Under the pieces are notes generated by a model. That model saw only the letters and a list, made by a program, of their open reading frames with translations, searched no databases and was not told the DNA's origin. A program made the position numbers and the translations under genes. Shown in pieces: positions 26,206-34,079 of a DNA stretch of 64,000 nucleotides; position 1 is the first letter of the stretch, and each line of letters begins with the position of its first letter. This DNA comes from Microbacterium oleivorans NBRC 103075 (GTDB lineage: Bacteria; Actinomycetota; Actinomycetes; Actinomycetales; Microbacteriaceae), in the NCBI RefSeq assembly GCF_001552475.1, contig NZ_BCRG01000004.1, forward strand, positions 124,001-188,000, read 5' to 3'.

Positions 26206-26889
26206 TCAGCTGCAGCCGAGGCGCTGCTGCATCGAGGTCATGGCCTGGATCTCGAAGGTCTGACCCTTCTTCATCGTCTCCGCCACGGTCTTCACGCGCT
26301 CGTCGGAGCCGAGTTCGAGGACGGCTTCGGCCATGGGGATCGCCCCCTCGTGATGACGGATCATGAGCGAGAGGAACTGGCAGTCCGCCGAGGTGCCGGT
26401 CGCAGCGCGCAGCTCGGTCAGCTCCTCCTCGGAGGCCATGCCCATCGCCTCGCGGATCTGCTCGTCCGTCTGCGGCTCACCGGCAGCGCCCCCGTGGGCG
26501 TGTCCGGAGCCGGATGCCGCCATCCACGCCATCGGGCTGTCCGAGTACTGCGGCAGGCCCCACCTCACGAGCCAGTCCAGCATCTCGCCGCGCTGGGACG
26601 ACTGCCCCGTCGCGATGTCGTAGGAGAGGGCGCGGAGCTCGTCGTCGTCCGTCTCCGCATAGATCGCCATCGCCATGTCGACGGCCTGCGCGTGGTGCAT
26701 CTGCATGTCGCGCGCGAACCCGGCGTCGGCTGATCCCTCTGCCGGGGTCGACCCGGCGATCCCGAACGTCGAGAAGCGACCGATCGAGAAGGCGACCGCC
26801 GCGACGGCGAGCCCCACGAGCAGCACGACCCACCACGGGGGGAGGGTGCGCTCCGTGACCGGCTCGTCGCCGACGGTCTCGGTGGTCAC
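26206..26889 (-). CDS. DUF305 domain protein, membrane-anchored
   Basis: A 227-residue protein with one N-terminal membrane helix (about residues 13-33) and a DUF305 four-helix domain outside. Two His/Met patches are conserved: D-M-Q-M-H-H-A-Q-A-V-D-M-A and L-M-I-R-H-H-E-G-A-I-P-M-A. The CopM copper-binding protein of cyanobacteria has the same domain, so metal binding is reasonable but not shown here. The GTG start overlaps the stop of the upstream DUF3105 gene (GTGA). The two form a coupled pair. Confidence 0.8.
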   Translation of the reverse strand: MTTETVGDEPVTERTLPPWWVVLLVGLAVAAVAFSIGRFSTFGIAGSTPAEGSADAGFARDMQMHHAQAVDMAMAIYAETDDDELRALSYDIATGQSSQRGEMLDWLVRWGLPQYSDSPMAWMAASGSGHAHGGAAGEPQTDEQIREAMGMASEEELTELRAATGTSADCQFLSLMIRHHEGAIPMAEAVLELGSDERVKTVAETMKKGQTFEIQAMTSMQQRLGCS

Positions 26890-27596
26890 TTCTTGCCGGG
26901 GGCGTCCAGGGCTCCCGTGCACGCGGCGCCCGGCTCGGGACCGTTCACGTTGCGCCAGTAGGCCTTGATGAACTCGCCGATGCGCGGGTCGTCCACGGAA
27001 TCGACCTTGAGCTGCGCGTTCCAGGCCGTGACGGCGATCGGGGTGTCCATGTCCTCGTACGGGGAGAGGACCGTGTAATCGGAGGGCAGCTGACGGTCGA
27101 GCGCGTCGACTCCCGCCGAGTCGACCTGGGCGGGGTCGTAGGTGATCCAGATGGCCCCGTGCTCGAGCGCGTGGACGGCATTCTCGTTCGGGACGGGCTG
27201 CGTGTACACGCCGCAGTTGAGCCAGACAGCGTTGTGATCGCCACCGGCCGGCGGGGTCTGCTCGTAGTCGACGACGCCCTCGACGTGGTTCGCGGTGTGC
27301 TCGAAGGTCTGCACACCCGAGATGCCGGCGCCGTCACCGTCGCCGCGGGCGACGGTGACCGGACGCGGGGTCAGGAGAACAGACGCCACGACGAGACCGA
27401 TGACGAGGACAGCGGCGGTGGCACCGACGATCCACCAGGTGGCCTTCGTGCGGCGACGCTTCGCGAGCTGGCGCTGATACTCGGCGAGCTTCTGCTGCTT
27501 CTGCTGTTCACGCTGCTGCTTGACGGTGAGGTTCAACTGAGCCTGCGTCGCGGGGTTACCGCTCGTCCGCTTTCCGGCATCATCTTTCGGGGTCAT
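26886..27596 (-). CDS. DUF3105 domain protein, membrane-anchored
   Basis: A 236-residue protein with a Gln/Lys/Arg-rich cytoplasmic N-terminus (about 1-50), one membrane helix (about 53-75) and an extracytoplasmic DUF3105 domain. That domain has H-N-A-V-W-L-N-C-G-V-Y near residue 125, H-A-L-E-H-G-A-I-W-I near 145, and a C-terminal Cys in G-A-A-C-T-G. Function unknown. The conserved His and Cys residues and the coupling to DUF305 suggest a metal-related or redox role. A -10 TAGAAT lies on the minus strand at 27642-27647, about 40 bases upstream of the start. Confidence 0.8.
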   Translation of the reverse strand: MTPKDDAGKRTSGNPATQAQLNLTVKQQREQQKQQKLAEYQRQLAKRRRTKATWWIVGATAAVLVIGLVVASVLLTPRPVTVARGDGDGAGISGVQTFEHTANHVEGVVDYEQTPPAGGDHNAVWLNCGVYTQPVPNENAVHALEHGAIWITYDPAQVDSAGVDALDRQLPSDYTVLSPYEDMDTPIAVTAWNAQLKVDSVDDPRIGEFIKAYWRNVNGPEPGAACTGALDAPGKK

Positions 27597-27641
27597 GGGT
27601 GGCCTCGTCGGTCGGGGTGGGGGCGCGGGCGCGCTGCCCTG

Positions 27642-27647
27642 ATTCTA
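27642..27647 (-). promoter_or_regulatory. -10 box for the DUF3105-DUF305 pair
   Basis: TAGAAT on the minus strand matches the vegetative -10 well. It sits about 45 bases upstream of the DUF3105 start. No clear -35. Confidence 0.45.
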
Positions 27648-27780
27648 TTCGGCCGCATCTGGAGGGGGTCTGGAAGCCCCATGGTCGGGGGCTGTTCATA
27701 GGCACTCGTGACAACGGACGGCCGGTGGTGCCCCGCGCAAGGGGGATGTTCCGGGTGGATGCGTCGGACAGGATGAGCGC

Positions 27781-28434
27781 ATGACAGTGCCCACCCATGA
27801 ACACGAGATCGGCATCGGGCTGCGGTTGGCGGTGATCGGCGCGATCCTCCTCATCGTCGCCGTCGCCACAGGCATCGCCGTGGAGTCGACGGACTCGGAG
27901 CTCATCGACCTCGACGCGTGGTGGAACACCTACGTGGCGACGTTCCTTCCTGGCATCCGTCCGGTTTCGCTGTTCATGAACGTGGCCGGTGCGGGTGTCG
28001 TCGGGACGTACATCGTGCCGCTCGTCGGCGCCGCGCTCCTCGCGCTCGCGCGGAGGCCCTGGGGTGCGGTCTTCTTCCTGGTCGCCTCCATCGCCGGTGC
28101 GCTCTTCGTGCAGCTGCTCAAGGGGCTGTTCGGGCGCGTGCGACCGGAGGACATCCTCGTCATCTCCGACCACGGATCATTCCCGTCGGGGCACACCGCC
28201 AACGCGGCGGTGATCGCGACGGTCGCCGTCATCCTCTTCCCTCGCGTGTGGGTCGCCGTCGTCGGGCTGGCGTGGACGCTTCTCATGGCGTTCAGTCGCA
28301 CGCAGGTGCATGCCCACTGGCTCACCGACACGCTCGGCGCGCTCGTCCTCGGCGTTGCGACGACCCTGCTGGTCGCCGCCGCGATGATCGTCCCGATCGT
28401 CCGGGAACGCGAGCGACGGCTCTCGGTAGGCTGA
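27781..28434 (+). CDS. PAP2-family phosphatase (membrane lipid phosphatase)
   Basis: A 217-residue membrane protein of the phosphatidic acid phosphatase type 2 family. All three signature blocks are present: K114-x6-R121-P122, P135-S-G-H138, and S172-R173-x5-H179-x3-D183. His138 and His179 are expected to act in phosphoryl transfer. About five to six helices are present. The substrate is probably a lipid phosphate or undecaprenyl pyrophosphate. A CAGGAT six bases before the ATG suggests a weak leaderless promoter. Confidence 0.9.
   Translation: MTVPTHEHEIGIGLRLAVIGAILLIVAVATGIAVESTDSELIDLDAWWNTYVATFLPGIRPVSLFMNVAGAGVVGTYIVPLVGAALLALARRPWGAVFFLVASIAGALFVQLLKGLFGRVRPEDILVISDHGSFPSGHTANAAVIATVAVILFPRVWVAVVGLAWTLLMAFSRTQVHAHWLTDTLGALVLGVATTLLVAAAMIVPIVRERERRLSVG
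28427..28432 (+). promoter_or_regulatory. -10 box of a leaderless transcript (HerA-like gene), inside the PAP2 gene end
   Basis: TAGGCT, six bases, then ATG at 28439. The box overlaps the last codons and stop of the PAP2 gene, so the HerA-like gene may have its own promoter. Confidence 0.5.
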
Positions 28435-28438
28435 CCGC

Positions 28439-30316
28439 ATGAGCGCCGCTGAAGCCGCTGCCGAACTCGCCCGCCTCGAAGCCGAAGCCGCCGCCGCTGC
28501 GGCCGAACTCAAACTCGCCCAGGCGCAGGCTGCGCTGGCCGCAGCCCGTGCCGAAGCCGCGAAGGCGCAGGGGGATGCCGCTGGTGGGACGCCGACCGCA
28601 GAGCCCGCCCCCGCAGAGCCCGTGACCGCAGAGCCCGCGCCCGCAGAGCCCGCGCCGGCCGCAGCATCCGCGCCCACCGACGCGGCAGGTCCGCTCGGCG
28701 CCACCGAGGTCGCCCGGATCGTCGCGGGCTACACGTTCGACGAGGCGACGCTCGACCTCGGCGCGCTCGTCAACGGCGATGCGGTCCGCGACGCGCAGAT
28801 CCGCATCCCGCTCGCCATGACGAACCGGCACGGGCTCGTCGCCGGCGCCACCGGCACGGGCAAGACGCGCACGCTGCAGGGGCTCGCCGAGCAGCTCGCG
28901 GCGAAGGGCGTGCCGGTGTTCGCCGCCGACATCAAGGGCGACCTCACCGGCGTCGCGACGGCGGGGGAGTCCAGCCCGAAGCTCCTGGCCCGCACAGAGG
29001 CGATCGGGCAGGCGTGGGAGCCGGCGGCATCCGCCACGGAGTACTTCGCCCTCGGCGGGATCGGCACCGGGGTGCCGGTACGCGCCACGGTCACCGGGTT
29101 CGGCCCGCTGCTGCTGAGCCGCGTCCTCGGGCTCAACGAGACGCAGGAGTCCAGCCTCGGCCTCGTCTTTCATTACGCCGACGCGCACGGCCTGCCGCTC
29201 GTCGACCTCTCGGACCTCCGCGCCGTCCTCACGTATCTGACGAGCGACGGCGGCAAGGCCGAGCTGAAGAGCCTCGGCGGGCTCTCGTCCGCGACGGCCG
29301 GCGTCATCCTCCGGGAGCTCATCACCTTCGCCGACGGGGGCGCCGACGTCTTCTTCGGCGAGCCCGAGTTCGACGTGCGCGACTTCCTCCGCACGGCGCC
29401 GGACGGGCGCGGCATCATTTCGCTCCTCGAGGTTCCGGGCATCGCCGACAAACCCGAGTTGTTCTCGACGTTTCTCATGTACCTGCTCGCGGAGCTTTTC
29501 GAGATCCTCCCCGAGGTGGGGGATGCCGCCAAGCCGAAGCTCGTGTTCTTCTTCGACGAGGCGCATCTTCTCTTCCGCGACGCGTCCACAGCGTTCACGA
29601 GCGCGATCGTGCAGACCGTGCGCCTCATCCGCTCGAAGGGCGTCGGCGTCTTCTTCGTGACGCAGACGCCGAAGGACGTGCCGTCCGACGTACTGGGCCA
29701 GCTCGGCTCCCGCATCCAGCACGCGCTGCGGGCGTTCACCCCGGATGACGCGAAGGCGCTCCGCGCGACGGTGAGCACGTACCCCACGTCGGGTTACGAC
29801 CTCGAGCGCGTCCTGCAGGAACTCGGCACGGGCGAGGCGATCGTGACCGTCATGAACGAGAAGGGCGCGCCGACCCCGGTCGCCTGGACGCGTCTGCGCG
29901 CTCCACAGGGGCTCATGTCGCCGACACCTGCGGCGGCTGTGCAGGCCGTGGTCGCCGCCTCGCCCCTGCTCGCCACCTACGGGACCCCGGTGGACCGGGA
30001 GTCCGCGCGCGAGATCCTCGGCGCGAAGATGGCCGCGGCCGATGCGGCCGTGGATGCGGCCAAGGCCGCCGCCGACAAGGCGAAAGCCGACGCGGAGTAC
30101 GCGAAGCAGAAGGCGGCATCCGACAAGGCGCAGCAGAAAGCCGAGCGCGACGCGCAGCGCGAATACGAGCGGATCCTCCGGACGACGGGCGGACAGACTC
30201 GCACGCGCCGCCGACCCCAGGCATCCCCCCTCGAGGAGATCCTCGGCTCGAAGACCACGCAGACGATCATCGGGAGCGTCATCCGCGGCGTCTTCGGGAA
30301 CGGACGCCGTCGATGA
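28439..30316 (+). CDS. HerA-like ATPase with helicase HAS-barrel/DUF853-type core
   Basis: A 625-residue protein in three parts. The N-terminus (1-80) is Ala/Glu-rich coiled coil followed by A-E-P-A-P repeats. The central ATPase has Walker A G136-A-T-G-T-G-K-T and Walker B L368-V-F-F-F-D373-E374-A-H, with a T-Q-T-P sensor, as in the HerA/DUF853 family. The C-terminus (about 530-590) is again Ala/Lys-rich coiled coil, then a basic tail. HerA proteins are hexameric DNA translocases. The usual NurA partner is not adjacent. Leaderless promoter spacing at the ATG. It overlaps the next gene by four bases. Confidence 0.85.
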   Translation: MSAAEAAAELARLEAEAAAAAAELKLAQAQAALAAARAEAAKAQGDAAGGTPTAEPAPAEPVTAEPAPAEPAPAAASAPTDAAGPLGATEVARIVAGYTFDEATLDLGALVNGDAVRDAQIRIPLAMTNRHGLVAGATGTGKTRTLQGLAEQLAAKGVPVFAADIKGDLTGVATAGESSPKLLARTEAIGQAWEPAASATEYFALGGIGTGVPVRATVTGFGPLLLSRVLGLNETQESSLGLVFHYADAHGLPLVDLSDLRAVLTYLTSDGGKAELKSLGGLSSATAGVILRELITFADGGADVFFGEPEFDVRDFLRTAPDGRGIISLLEVPGIADKPELFSTFLMYLLAELFEILPEVGDAAKPKLVFFFDEAHLLFRDASTAFTSAIVQTVRLIRSKGVGVFFVTQTPKDVPSDVLGQLGSRIQHALRAFTPDDAKALRATVSTYPTSGYDLERVLQELGTGEAIVTVMNEKGAPTPVAWTRLRAPQGLMSPTPAAAVQAVVAASPLLATYGTPVDRESAREILGAKMAAADAAVDAAKAAADKAKADAEYAKQKAASDKAQQKAERDAQREYERILRTTGGQTRTRRRPQASPLEEILGSKTTQTIIGSVIRGVFGNGRRR

Positions 30317-30915
30317 CCGCCGCCCGCATCCGTCCGTTCCGTGCCGGGGACGAACCCGCCCTCGCCGAGATCTGCCTTCGAACAGCGGATGCCGGTGGTG
30401 ACGCGACCGGCATCTTCGAGGACGACGCCATCTGGGCTCACATCTGGGTGCTGCCCTACGCCGAGCATCACCCCGATCTCGCCTTCGTGACGGAGGAAGA
30501 GGACGGGACGGTGTCGGGGTACATCGTCGCCACCCCCGACACGGACGCCTTCGAGCGGTGGTTCCGCGAGGAGTGGTGGCCTCGTCACGCCCACAAATGG
30601 CCCAAGCCCGAGAAGGAGATCACCCGGCAGGACGGCACGCTCCTCTACGCCTACGGGCGCGGCGAGAAGCCCGAGCCCTTCGCCGAGGAGTTTCCCGCTC
30701 ACCTCCACATCGACCTGCTGCCGCAGGCTCAGGGCAGGGGGGCGGGGCGCCGCCTCATCGAGACGCTCGTCACCGCGCTCCGCGAGCAGGGCGTGAGTGG
30801 CCTCCACCTCGTCGCCTCGGCGGAGAACACCGGCGCGATGGCGTTCTACACACGCCTCGGCCTCGCGCCGCTGCCCTCCTCGCCGGGCTCTCGCGCCTAC
30901 GGCCTGAAGCTATGA
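30313..30915 (+). CDS. GNAT-family N-acetyltransferase
   Basis: A 200-residue acetyltransferase. The acetyl-CoA-binding loop is Q-G-R-G-A-G-R-R-L near residues 140-148, and the closing motif is N-T-G-A-M-A-F-Y-T-R-L-G near 175. A Trp/charged insertion of about 50 residues (W-F-R-E-E-W-W-P-R and following) lies between the early strands. The substrate is not identifiable. The ATG overlaps the HerA-like stop (ATGA). Its stop overlaps the convergent transporter gene by six bases. Confidence 0.87.
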   Translation: MTAARIRPFRAGDEPALAEICLRTADAGGDATGIFEDDAIWAHIWVLPYAEHHPDLAFVTEEEDGTVSGYIVATPDTDAFERWFREEWWPRHAHKWPKPEKEITRQDGTLLYAYGRGEKPEPFAEEFPAHLHIDLLPQAQGRGAGRRLIETLVTALREQGVSGLHLVASAENTGAMAFYTRLGLAPLPSSPGSRAYGLKL

Positions 30916-32418
30916 CCGGTGGACGGGGATCGGCATCGTCGACGTGTCGATGAGTGGGTCCTCGTCCTGTCGGGCGACGACGTCGAGAGCTTCTTCACGC
31001 GTCTCGACCGTGGGCACGGACCCGAGGAGCGGTCGCTTCGCGGTCTCCTTCATCGACAGCAGCGCGATGCCGCCGAGTGCGGCGAAGAACATGATGTAGA
31101 ACGCCGGCATGAAGGTGTTGCCGGTCAGGTCGATGAGGCCCTGGCTGAACAGCGGCGTCGTGCCACCGAAGAGGGACACGGACACGTTGTAGGCGATCGC
31201 CATGGCACCGAAGCGGGATGCCGTCGGGAAGAGCGCGGGCAGGGTAGACGCCGACACGGCGACGTAGAACGCGACGGGGATCGCGACCATCGCGAGCGCG
31301 ACGAACACGGCCCACTCCTCGCCGATCTGCATGATGGCGAACGCGGGGACCATGAGAACGATCGTCGACCCGGCGGCGATCATGTACACGGGTCGGCGGC
31401 CGATCCGGTCGCTCAGTCGGCCGATGAACGGCAGACAGGCCGACATGACGAGGAGCACCGGGACCGTGGCGACGGCGGCACCGAGGTTCGAGACGCCGAC
31501 CTCCTTCTCGAGATAGGTCGGCATGTAGCTCGTGAGTGCGTAGCCTGCGGTGTTCGTGGCGGCGACGATCGCGATGCCGATGAGCACCTCGCGCCAGTGG
31601 TGGCGGAGGATGCCGACGATGCCGTGGCGAGCGAGCGGGTCGTTGCGGTCGGGCTCGCCCTCAGTGTCTGCCGTGTTCTCGTAGGCGGGGGTCTCGGGGA
31701 TCTTGAGGCGGAACCAGATCGCCACGATGCCGAGGGGGATGGCGACGAGGAACGGGATGCGCCAACCGAAGTCGACCATGGCGGTGTCGCCCCAGATCGA
31801 TTCCGTGATGATCGTCGTGAGAGCGACGACCGAGGCGCCGGCGGCGAAGCCGACGTAGGAGCCGAGGTCGAGCCACGACGACCAGAAGCCGCGCCGCTTG
31901 TCGGGGGAAAACTCGGCGACGTAGGTGGTGGCACCGGCATACTCGCCGCCGGTCGAGAACCCCTGGATCATCTTCAGGACGTACAGCGGGATGATCGCCC
32001 ACAGGCCGATCTGCTGGCTCGTGGGAAGGAGGCCGATGAGCGCCGTCGCGGCCGCCATCATCGCCATCGTGAAGAAGAGGACCTTCTGGCGACCGATGCG
32101 ATCGCCGAGCGGGCCGAGGACCAGGCCGCCGATGGGACGGACGAGGAACGAGATCGCGAACCCGAAGAGAGTGGCGAGCAGCCCCCACGGTTCGGGCAGG
32201 TCCGCCGTGAACACGGCGGTGATGGTGACGGCGAGGTAGCCGTAGATGCCGAAGTCGAACCACTCCATGAAGTTTCCGACGACGGTGCCGCCGATCGCGG
32301 TGCGGACGCGCTTCGTGTCGACCACGATGACGTCGTCGACGTCGAGGCGCGGGGGAGGAACGGAACGGGTGAGCGCTTCGGAGGACGGGGGTACCGGGGG
32401 GCGGGATGACCTGGCCAT
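30910..32418 (-). CDS. MFS transporter, metabolite:H+ symporter (MHS) family
   Basis: A 502-residue 12-TM transporter of the MHS group (relatives: ShiA, ProP, KgtP). Diagnostic features are N-F-M-E-W-F-D-F-G-I-Y-G near residue 50, the motif-A loop G-D-R-I-G-R-Q near 105, and Q-G-F-S-T-G-G-E-Y near 155. The hydrophilic N- and C-terminal tails are long. The imported organic acid or osmolyte cannot be told. The ATG has both a GGAGAG site and a TAACGT -10 box exactly six bases upstream, so it may be leaderless. Confidence 0.88.
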   Translation of the reverse strand: MARSSRPPVPPSSEALTRSVPPPRLDVDDVIVVDTKRVRTAIGGTVVGNFMEWFDFGIYGYLAVTITAVFTADLPEPWGLLATLFGFAISFLVRPIGGLVLGPLGDRIGRQKVLFFTMAMMAAATALIGLLPTSQQIGLWAIIPLYVLKMIQGFSTGGEYAGATTYVAEFSPDKRRGFWSSWLDLGSYVGFAAGASVVALTTIITESIWGDTAMVDFGWRIPFLVAIPLGIVAIWFRLKIPETPAYENTADTEGEPDRNDPLARHGIVGILRHHWREVLIGIAIVAATNTAGYALTSYMPTYLEKEVGVSNLGAAVATVPVLLVMSACLPFIGRLSDRIGRRPVYMIAAGSTIVLMVPAFAIMQIGEEWAVFVALAMVAIPVAFYVAVSASTLPALFPTASRFGAMAIAYNVSVSLFGGTTPLFSQGLIDLTGNTFMPAFYIMFFAALGGIALLSMKETAKRPLLGSVPTVETREEALDVVARQDEDPLIDTSTMPIPVHRS

Positions 32419-32424
32419 CTCTCC

Positions 32425-32525
32425 ACGTTACGAAGCGAACCGCAACATCGCACGCTGGCGGTGTGTCTCTTGACAAATGGCGGATACTGCGCGCGACCCG
32501 CCCCCTCCCGGGACCGGTCTATCGT
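32425..32525. promoter_or_regulatory. Divergent leaderless -10 boxes for the MHS transporter and SDR-DUF2867 genes
   Basis: On the minus strand TAACGT (32425-32430) is six bases from the ATG at 32418. On the plus strand TATCGT (32520-32525) is six bases from the ATG at 32532. The 89 bases between the two boxes leave room for both upstream regions. Confidence 0.5.
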
Positions 32526-32531
32526 GGCGGA

Positions 32532-34070
32532 ATGAGCGAGCTCTCCGCCCCCACCGGCCGCGAACCGGCACTCGTCGCACGTCCCCGCCCCGACGGATCG
32601 GCGCCTCGCGCGCTCGTGCTCGGCGCGACAGGCTACCTGGGTGGACGCCTCGTTCCCCGACTGCTCTCGGCCGGGTACCGGGTGCGCGTGCTCGTGCGGA
32701 CCCCCGCGCGCCTCGCCGCATTCGTCTGGGGAAGCGAGGTAGAGGTCGTCGAGGGCCCTGCCGAAGACGCGGATGCCGTGGCCCAGGCGGTCGAGGACGT
32801 CGACGTGCTCTACTACCTCGTCCACTCGATGGGCGGCGGCGGCGACTTCGAGGCGAAGGACCTGCGCGCGGCCGAAACCGTCGCCGATGGGGCAGCGGAG
32901 GCATCCGTCGGTCGCATCGTGTACCTCGGTGGGCTCCACCCGGCCGGCGTCACGCTGAGCCCTCACCTGCGCTCGCGCGTCGAGGTCGGCGAGGTGCTGC
33001 TGCAGAGCGGTGCACCGACTCTCGTGCTGCAGGCGGGCGTCGTGATCGGGTCGGGGTCGGCGTCGTTCGAGATGGTCCGCCACCTCACCGACGTGCTGCC
33101 GTACATGCCCGCGCCGAAGTGGGTGCGCAACCGCATCCAGCCGATCGCCGTCCGAGACGTGCTGCATTATCTGCTCGCCGCCGCGCACGTCGACCCGGAC
33201 GTCAATCGGGCCGTCGACATCGGCGGACCCGACGTGCTGCGCTACGGCCAGATGATGAACGGCTACGCCGTGGAGGCGGGACTCCGGCAGCGGGCGATCG
33301 CCCCACTCCCCGTGCTGACTCCGGGGCTCGCGTCGCACTGGGTGAACCTCGTGACGCCCGTCCCGCGCTCGATCGCTCGGCCGCTCATCGCATCGCTGCA
33401 GAACGAGTGCATCATGGACGACCACGATGTCGACGACCTGCTGCCTCGGCCCGAGGGAGGGCTCACGCCTTACCGCGAGTCGGTGCGCTTGGCGCTTCGC
33501 AAGGTCGAAGCCGACGCGGTCGAGACGAGCTGGCAGGACGCCGAGGTCTCGTCGGTGCCGAGCGATCCGCTGCCCAGCGACCCGGAATGGGCGGGGCGCC
33601 TCGTCTTCACCGACAAGCAGTCCGCGACCACCTCGGCGACCCCCGAACAGCTCTGGCGCGTCATCGTCGGCATCGGCGGGGAGAACGGCTGGTACTCGTC
33701 ACCGTTCCTCTGGGCCGTCCGCGGCTGGATGGACCGCCTCGTCGGCGGTGTCGGCCTGCAGCGCGGGCGCCGCAGTCGCGGCAAGGTCGCCGCGGGCGAC
33801 GCCATCGACTTCTGGCGCGTCGAGGCGGTAGAAGAAGGTCGCCTTCTTCGGCTGCGCGCGGAGATGAAGGTCCCTGGCCTCGCGTGGCTGGAGCTGCGGG
33901 CGAGTCCCGAGGGCTCCGGATCGCGCTACGACCAGCGTGCCGTCTTCTTTCCGACCGGGCTCGCAGGTCGCCTCTACTGGTTCGCCGTGCTGCCGTTCCA
34001 CGGATTCATCTTCCAGGGGATGGCCAACCGCATCGCCGCGGCAGCCGAGCGCGAGGCTCCCACCGGCTGA
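32532..34070 (+). CDS. SDR-family NAD(P)-binding protein fused to DUF2867
   Basis: A 512-residue two-domain protein. The N-terminal atypical SDR (NmrA-like) has the nucleotide motif G-A-T-G-Y-L-G-G-R near residues 37-45, with V-E-G-P-A-E-D and Y-Y-L-V-H-S-M-G as in this subgroup. The C-terminal half (about 370-505) matches the DUF2867 fold, with many Trp and Arg residues. This fusion recurs in actinobacteria and its function is not known. The ATG lies six bases after TATCGT, and GGCGGA in that gap could also help ribosome binding. It ends nine bases before the convergent cydC. Confidence 0.83.
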   Translation: MSELSAPTGREPALVARPRPDGSAPRALVLGATGYLGGRLVPRLLSAGYRVRVLVRTPARLAAFVWGSEVEVVEGPAEDADAVAQAVEDVDVLYYLVHSMGGGGDFEAKDLRAAETVADGAAEASVGRIVYLGGLHPAGVTLSPHLRSRVEVGEVLLQSGAPTLVLQAGVVIGSGSASFEMVRHLTDVLPYMPAPKWVRNRIQPIAVRDVLHYLLAAAHVDPDVNRAVDIGGPDVLRYGQMMNGYAVEAGLRQRAIAPLPVLTPGLASHWVNLVTPVPRSIARPLIASLQNECIMDDHDVDDLLPRPEGGLTPYRESVRLALRKVEADAVETSWQDAEVSSVPSDPLPSDPEWAGRLVFTDKQSATTSATPEQLWRVIVGIGGENGWYSSPFLWAVRGWMDRLVGGVGLQRGRRSRGKVAAGDAIDFWRVEAVEEGRLLRLRAEMKVPGLAWLELRASPEGSGSRYDQRAVFFPTGLAGRLYWFAVLPFHGFIFQGMANRIAAAAEREAPTG

Positions 34071-34079
34071 CGCGTCTCG

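Noticed and set aside
28609..28670. Repeated GCAGAGCCCGC-type units as a CRISPR or tandem repeat
   Set aside because: They are in-frame codons for an A-E-P-A-P linker of the HerA-like protein. No CRISPR array is present anywhere in the window.
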